A stretch of DNA of 36,317 nucleotides from contig JAJECZ010000172.1 in assembly GCA_022821735.1 (NCBI GenBank), positions 1 to 36,317 of the forward strand, read 5' to 3'. This DNA comes from Alphaproteobacteria bacterium. Lineage in GTDB: Bacteria; Pseudomonadota; Alphaproteobacteria; Bin95. The notes beneath the pieces are model-generated. The model ran no database searches. It was not told the DNA's origin and saw only the letters and a list, made by a program, of their open reading frames with translations. Below, piece after piece: positions 34,048 through 36,317 of the stretch. Each line of letters begins with the position of its first letter. Positions within the stretch are counted from its first letter, which is position 1. The position numbers and the translations under genes are program-made.

Positions 34048-34356
34048 TCAGCGGTCCAGCACCGATTCGAACCCTTCGAAGTGCGGATGGCCGAGATAGA
34101 GGTCGCGCCGTTCGCCGGCGCCCGCATGTGCCTTCCGGAAGGCCTCGGAGCGGGTCCACGCGATGAAGGCTTCGCGGTCGCGCCACGTCGAGTGGGAGGC
34201 GTACAGCGTATGGTCTTCCTCCTCCGGCCCCTTGAGAAGCCGGAATTCCAGGAACCCCGGCACGCCGTCGAGATGGGAGTTGCGTTCGGCCCATAGCCCT
34301 TCGAAGTCCGCTTCGCGTCCGCGCACGATGCGGAACCGGTTCATCGCGATAAACAT
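34048..34356 (-). CDS. IsdG/HmoB-like heme-degrading monooxygenase
   Basis: A 102-residue ABM-domain protein, [22 protein letters not shown] and [12 protein letters not shown], then [24 protein letters not shown]. Asn6, Trp67 and His77 align with the Asn-Trp-His triad of Staphylococcus IsdG (Asn7, Trp67, His77), so heme oxygenation is likely. It would release iron from heme. The frame extends upstream to 34551, but the ATG at 34356 gives the normal ABM length. Convergent to the thioesterase gene. Confidence 0.83.
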   Translation of the reverse strand: MFIAMNRFRIVRGREADFEGLWAERNSHLDGVPGFLEFRLLKGPEEEDHTLYASHSTWRDREAFIAWTRSEAFRKAHAGAGERRDLYLGHPHFEGFESVLDR

Positions 34357-34577
34357 CGCCCGCTCGCCCCTCCTCTTCGCCATTGGCTGCGAGGCAAGAA
34401 TACCGGCGCGCCCCGGCAGGGAAAGAGGATAGTGCGTACGGCGGCCGCCGGGAGCAGGCTTGCGCAGGAGGCGGGTTGGGCATACCGTTTTTCCCGCCCG
34501 CAACCTTTGCAGGCATGAAGACGAACGGCAGCAATCTCGACAGGCCGGCATCTTCGATGCGGCCGCCGGTGGACCCC

Positions 34578-34997
34578 ATGACCGACATCCTCGACAGAGC
34601 GCCTCCCCGAACCGAACTCAGCGACGCCGAGTGGCGCCGCCGCCTCACGCCCGAGCAATACAAGGTGACGCGCCGGCACGGCACCGAGCGACCCTTTGCG
34701 AACGAGTACCACGCCACCAAGACGCCCGGCACCTATCGCTGCATATGCTGCGGTATCCCGCTGTTCGAAAGCGATACCAAGTTCGACAGCGGCACCGGCT
34801 GGCCCTCCTTCACCCGGCCGGTCTCCGAGGCGGCGGTGGCCGAGAAGGTGGACCGGAGCTGGTTCATGACCCGCACCGAGGTGCTTTGCGCGGGGTGCGA
34901 CGCGCATCTGGGCCATGTCTTCCCGGACGGGCCGCCGCCGACGGGGCTGCGCTACTGCATGAACTCGGCCTCGCTCCGCCTGGAGCCGAAAGGCTGA
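34578..34997 (+). CDS. msrB: peptide-methionine (R)-S-oxide reductase
   Basis: A 139-residue MsrB. Zinc ligands are Cys55 and Cys58 (YRCICCG) and Cys104 and Cys107 ([13 protein letters not shown]); the catalytic cysteine is Cys127 in RYCMNSASL, with [10 protein letters not shown] at 69-78. It repairs methionine-R-sulfoxide in oxidised proteins. The ATG at 34578 gives the family's usual N-terminus; ATG 34515 would add 21 low-complexity residues. Much of the 221-base divergent gap to the heme monooxygenase holds that upstream extension. Confidence 0.95.
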   Translation: MTDILDRAPPRTELSDAEWRRRLTPEQYKVTRRHGTERPFANEYHATKTPGTYRCICCGIPLFESDTKFDSGTGWPSFTRPVSEAAVAEKVDRSWFMTRTEVLCAGCDAHLGHVFPDGPPPTGLRYCMNSASLRLEPKG

Positions 34998-35027
34998 CCT
35001 CGCCCCAACCCAAGGAAAGACGCCCCC

Positions 35028-35348
35028 ATGCTCTACGAACTGCGCACCTACAATGCCGCGCCCGGCAAGATCGACGCGCTCAACGCCCGCTTCCGCAACC
35101 ACACCTGCGCCCTCTTCGCCCGGCACGGCATCGGGGTCGCCGGCTTCTGGATCAACCGGGCGGACCCGAACCAGCTCATCTACATCTGCACCTTCGAGGA
35201 CGCCGCGCAGATGGAGAGCGCCTGGGCGTCCTTCCGCGACGATCCCGAGTGGCAGAAGGCGCGGGCCGAGAGCGAGCGCGACGGCTCCCTCGTTGCCTCC
35301 ATCGAAAGCGTGGTCATGGACCCGACCGACTACTCCACGATGAAGTAG
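35028..35348 (+). CDS. NIPSNAP-family protein
   Basis: A 106-residue NIPSNAP domain starting MLYELRTYNAAPGKIDALNARFRNHTCALFARHG and IYICTFEDAAQMESAWASFRDDPEWQKARAESERDGSLV. A dimeric ferredoxin-like fold; in bacteria such genes stand in aromatic and carbon-degradation clusters, but no reaction is established. Next to an HpaB-type monooxygenase, so it may assist that enzyme. Confidence 0.9.
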   Translation: MLYELRTYNAAPGKIDALNARFRNHTCALFARHGIGVAGFWINRADPNQLIYICTFEDAAQMESAWASFRDDPEWQKARAESERDGSLVASIESVVMDPTDYSTMK

Positions 35349-35375
35349 AGGGAGGGGCCGGGAGGCGAACGGGCC

Positions 35376-36317
35376 ATGGGGGGCGCGGCCAAGGACGCCG
35401 CCGGGCATCTGGCGAGCCTTGACGACGGCCGGGCCGTCTGGCTGGACGGCGCCCGCATCGAGAACCCGTCCAGGCATCCCGCCTTCCGCAATGCGGTGCG
35501 CTCCGCCGCCGGGCTTTACGGCTACCAGGCCGACCCCGCCAATCTGGAGGCTATGACCTTCGCCTCGCCGACGGCCAGGCGGCAGGTCAACCGCGCCTGG
35601 CAGATGCCGACGTCGCTGGACGAGCTCGTCCAGCGCCGCCGCGCGCTCACCGCCTGGGCGGAATGCCATGCGGGCTTCATGGGCCGCGCGCCCGACCACC
35701 TGGCGTCCGCGGTCACCGGGCAGATCATGGGGCTGGAAGTGTTCCAGGCGCACGACCCGGAGCGCGCGCGCGCCTTCCACGACTATTTCGTCCATGCGCG
35801 CGACAGCGACCTCTACCTCACCTATGTGATCGTCAACCCGCAGCTCGACCGCTCGAAGAGCACGGGCGAGCAGGGAAGCGACAGCCCGATGCTCCGCATC
35901 GTGGACGAGGATGGGGAAGGGGTGACGGTACGCGGCGGCAAGATGCTCGGCACCGCCGCCATCCTGGCCAACGAGATGTTCGTCGCCCATCTCCAGCCGC
36001 TGAAGCCGGACGAGGAGGACTACGCCGTCAGCTTCGCGGTCCCGATGGCGGCGAAGGGCCTCCGGCTGCTCGCGCGCAAATCCTACGAAGGCCGCGCGCT
36101 CTCCACCTTCGACGACCCGCTCGCCTCGCGCTTCGACGAGAATGACGGGCTGGTCTGGTTCGACGACGTGAAGGTCCCGTGGGAGCGGGTCTTCGTCCAT
36201 CGCAGCCCCGCCATGTGCGCGCGCCAGTTCCACGCCACGCCCGGCCATATCTACCAGAACTACCAGGCGCAGATCCGCCTCGCGGTGAAGTTCCGGTTCC
36301 TCGTCGGGCTGGCGCGC
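35376..36317 (+). CDS. HpaB-type FADH2-dependent aromatic monooxygenase, 3' end outside the window
   Basis: The frame is open to the end of the window (314 codons); the ATG at 35376 is preceded by GGAGG. It reads MGGAAKDAAGHLASLDDGRAVWLDG, FRNAVRSAAGLYGYQADPAN, TSLDELVQRRRALTAWAECHAGFMGRAPDHLAS, then AHDPERARAFHDYFVHARDSDLYLTYVIVNPQLDRSKS, MLGTAAILANEMFVAHLQPL and FDDVKVPWERVFVH. This is the 4-hydroxyphenylacetate 3-hydroxylase large-component family, which hydroxylates phenols with reduced FAD from a separate reductase. Other members are a chlorophenol monooxygenase and an isovalerate-CoA-type dehydratase relative (4-hydroxybutyryl-CoA dehydratase). The exact substrate needs the missing part. 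Confidence 0.9.
   Translation, partial: MGGAAKDAAGHLASLDDGRAVWLDGARIENPSRHPAFRNAVRSAAGLYGYQADPANLEAMTFASPTARRQVNRAWQMPTSLDELVQRRRALTAWAECHAGFMGRAPDHLASAVTGQIMGLEVFQAHDPERARAFHDYFVHARDSDLYLTYVIVNPQLDRSKSTGEQGSDSPMLRIVDEDGEGVTVRGGKMLGTAAILANEMFVAHLQPLKPDEEDYAVSFAVPMAAKGLRLLARKSYEGRALSTFDDPLASRFDENDGLVWFDDVKVPWERVFVHRSPAMCARQFHATPGHIYQNYQAQIRLAVKFRFLVGLAR

Overview
The window is about 36 kb of very GC-rich bacterial chromosome, packed with genes and joined by many ATGA, GTGA or TTGA stop/start overlaps. The conserved block pckA / chvI-chvG / hprK-rapZ-EIIA-HPr / ahcY is an alphaproteobacterial signature. With the TRAP transporter, LLM-class oxidoreductase and box-type aromatic catabolism, it suggests a free-living heterotrophic alphaproteobacterium, perhaps Rhodospirillales-like or Rhizobiales-like. 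I cannot name the genus. No tRNA, rRNA, insertion sequence or CRISPR array was seen, and no stretch without a gene exceeds 300 bases.

Region 1 (1-8255) is a benzoyl-CoA ('box') catabolic locus after the tail of an outer-membrane barrel protein. Leftward run a flavodoxin, benzoate-CoA ligase and an alpha/beta hydrolase. Rightward run boxR (HTH plus shikimate-kinase-like repressor), boxC (ring-opening lyase), boxB (diiron epoxidase) and an adrenodoxin-reductase-type ferredoxin/flavodoxin-NADP reductase. The usual BoxA reductase is absent here. The flavodoxin and the short FprA-like reductase look like a substitute electron supply for BoxB, which is one of the two most interesting features.

Region 2 (8245-10127) is a two-gene leftward module. 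A thioredoxin-like domain fused to a 'DGLPVVPPT' domain is coupled through a perfect Shine-Dalgarno to a UGSC-family selenoprotein. That gene contains an in-frame UGA followed by a convincing bacterial SECIS hairpin. Reading the UGA as a stop would cut the protein from 173 to 94 residues and leave 8256-8481 looking empty.

Region 3 (10173-18457) links carbon status and envelope signalling: PEP carboxykinase, the ChvG/ChvI two-component system, the regulatory PTS set (HprK, RapZ, mannose-type EIIA, HPr), a FitAB/VapBC-type toxin-antitoxin pair with a palindromic operator on its promoter, and S-adenosylhomocysteinase.

Region 4 (18451-27812) holds an alpha/beta hydrolase, two sugar transferases (GT4, GT2), and a catabolic/transport run. 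That run contains a TRAP solute-binding protein, a strong hairpin, a zinc dehydrogenase, DctQ and DctM, a second strong hairpin, an LLM-class flavin monooxygenase, and an alpha/beta-fold protein lacking the nucleophilic serine.

Region 5 (27821-36317) is mixed: an MT-A70 adenine methyltransferase, two VOC proteins around a DUF262/DUF1524 (GmrSD-like) putative defence nuclease, a leftward acyl-CoA dehydrogenase / DUF7508-like / crotonase group, a hotdog thioesterase, an IsdG-like heme monooxygenase, MsrB, a NIPSNAP protein and the start of an HpaB-type flavin-dependent aromatic monooxygenase cut by the window edge.
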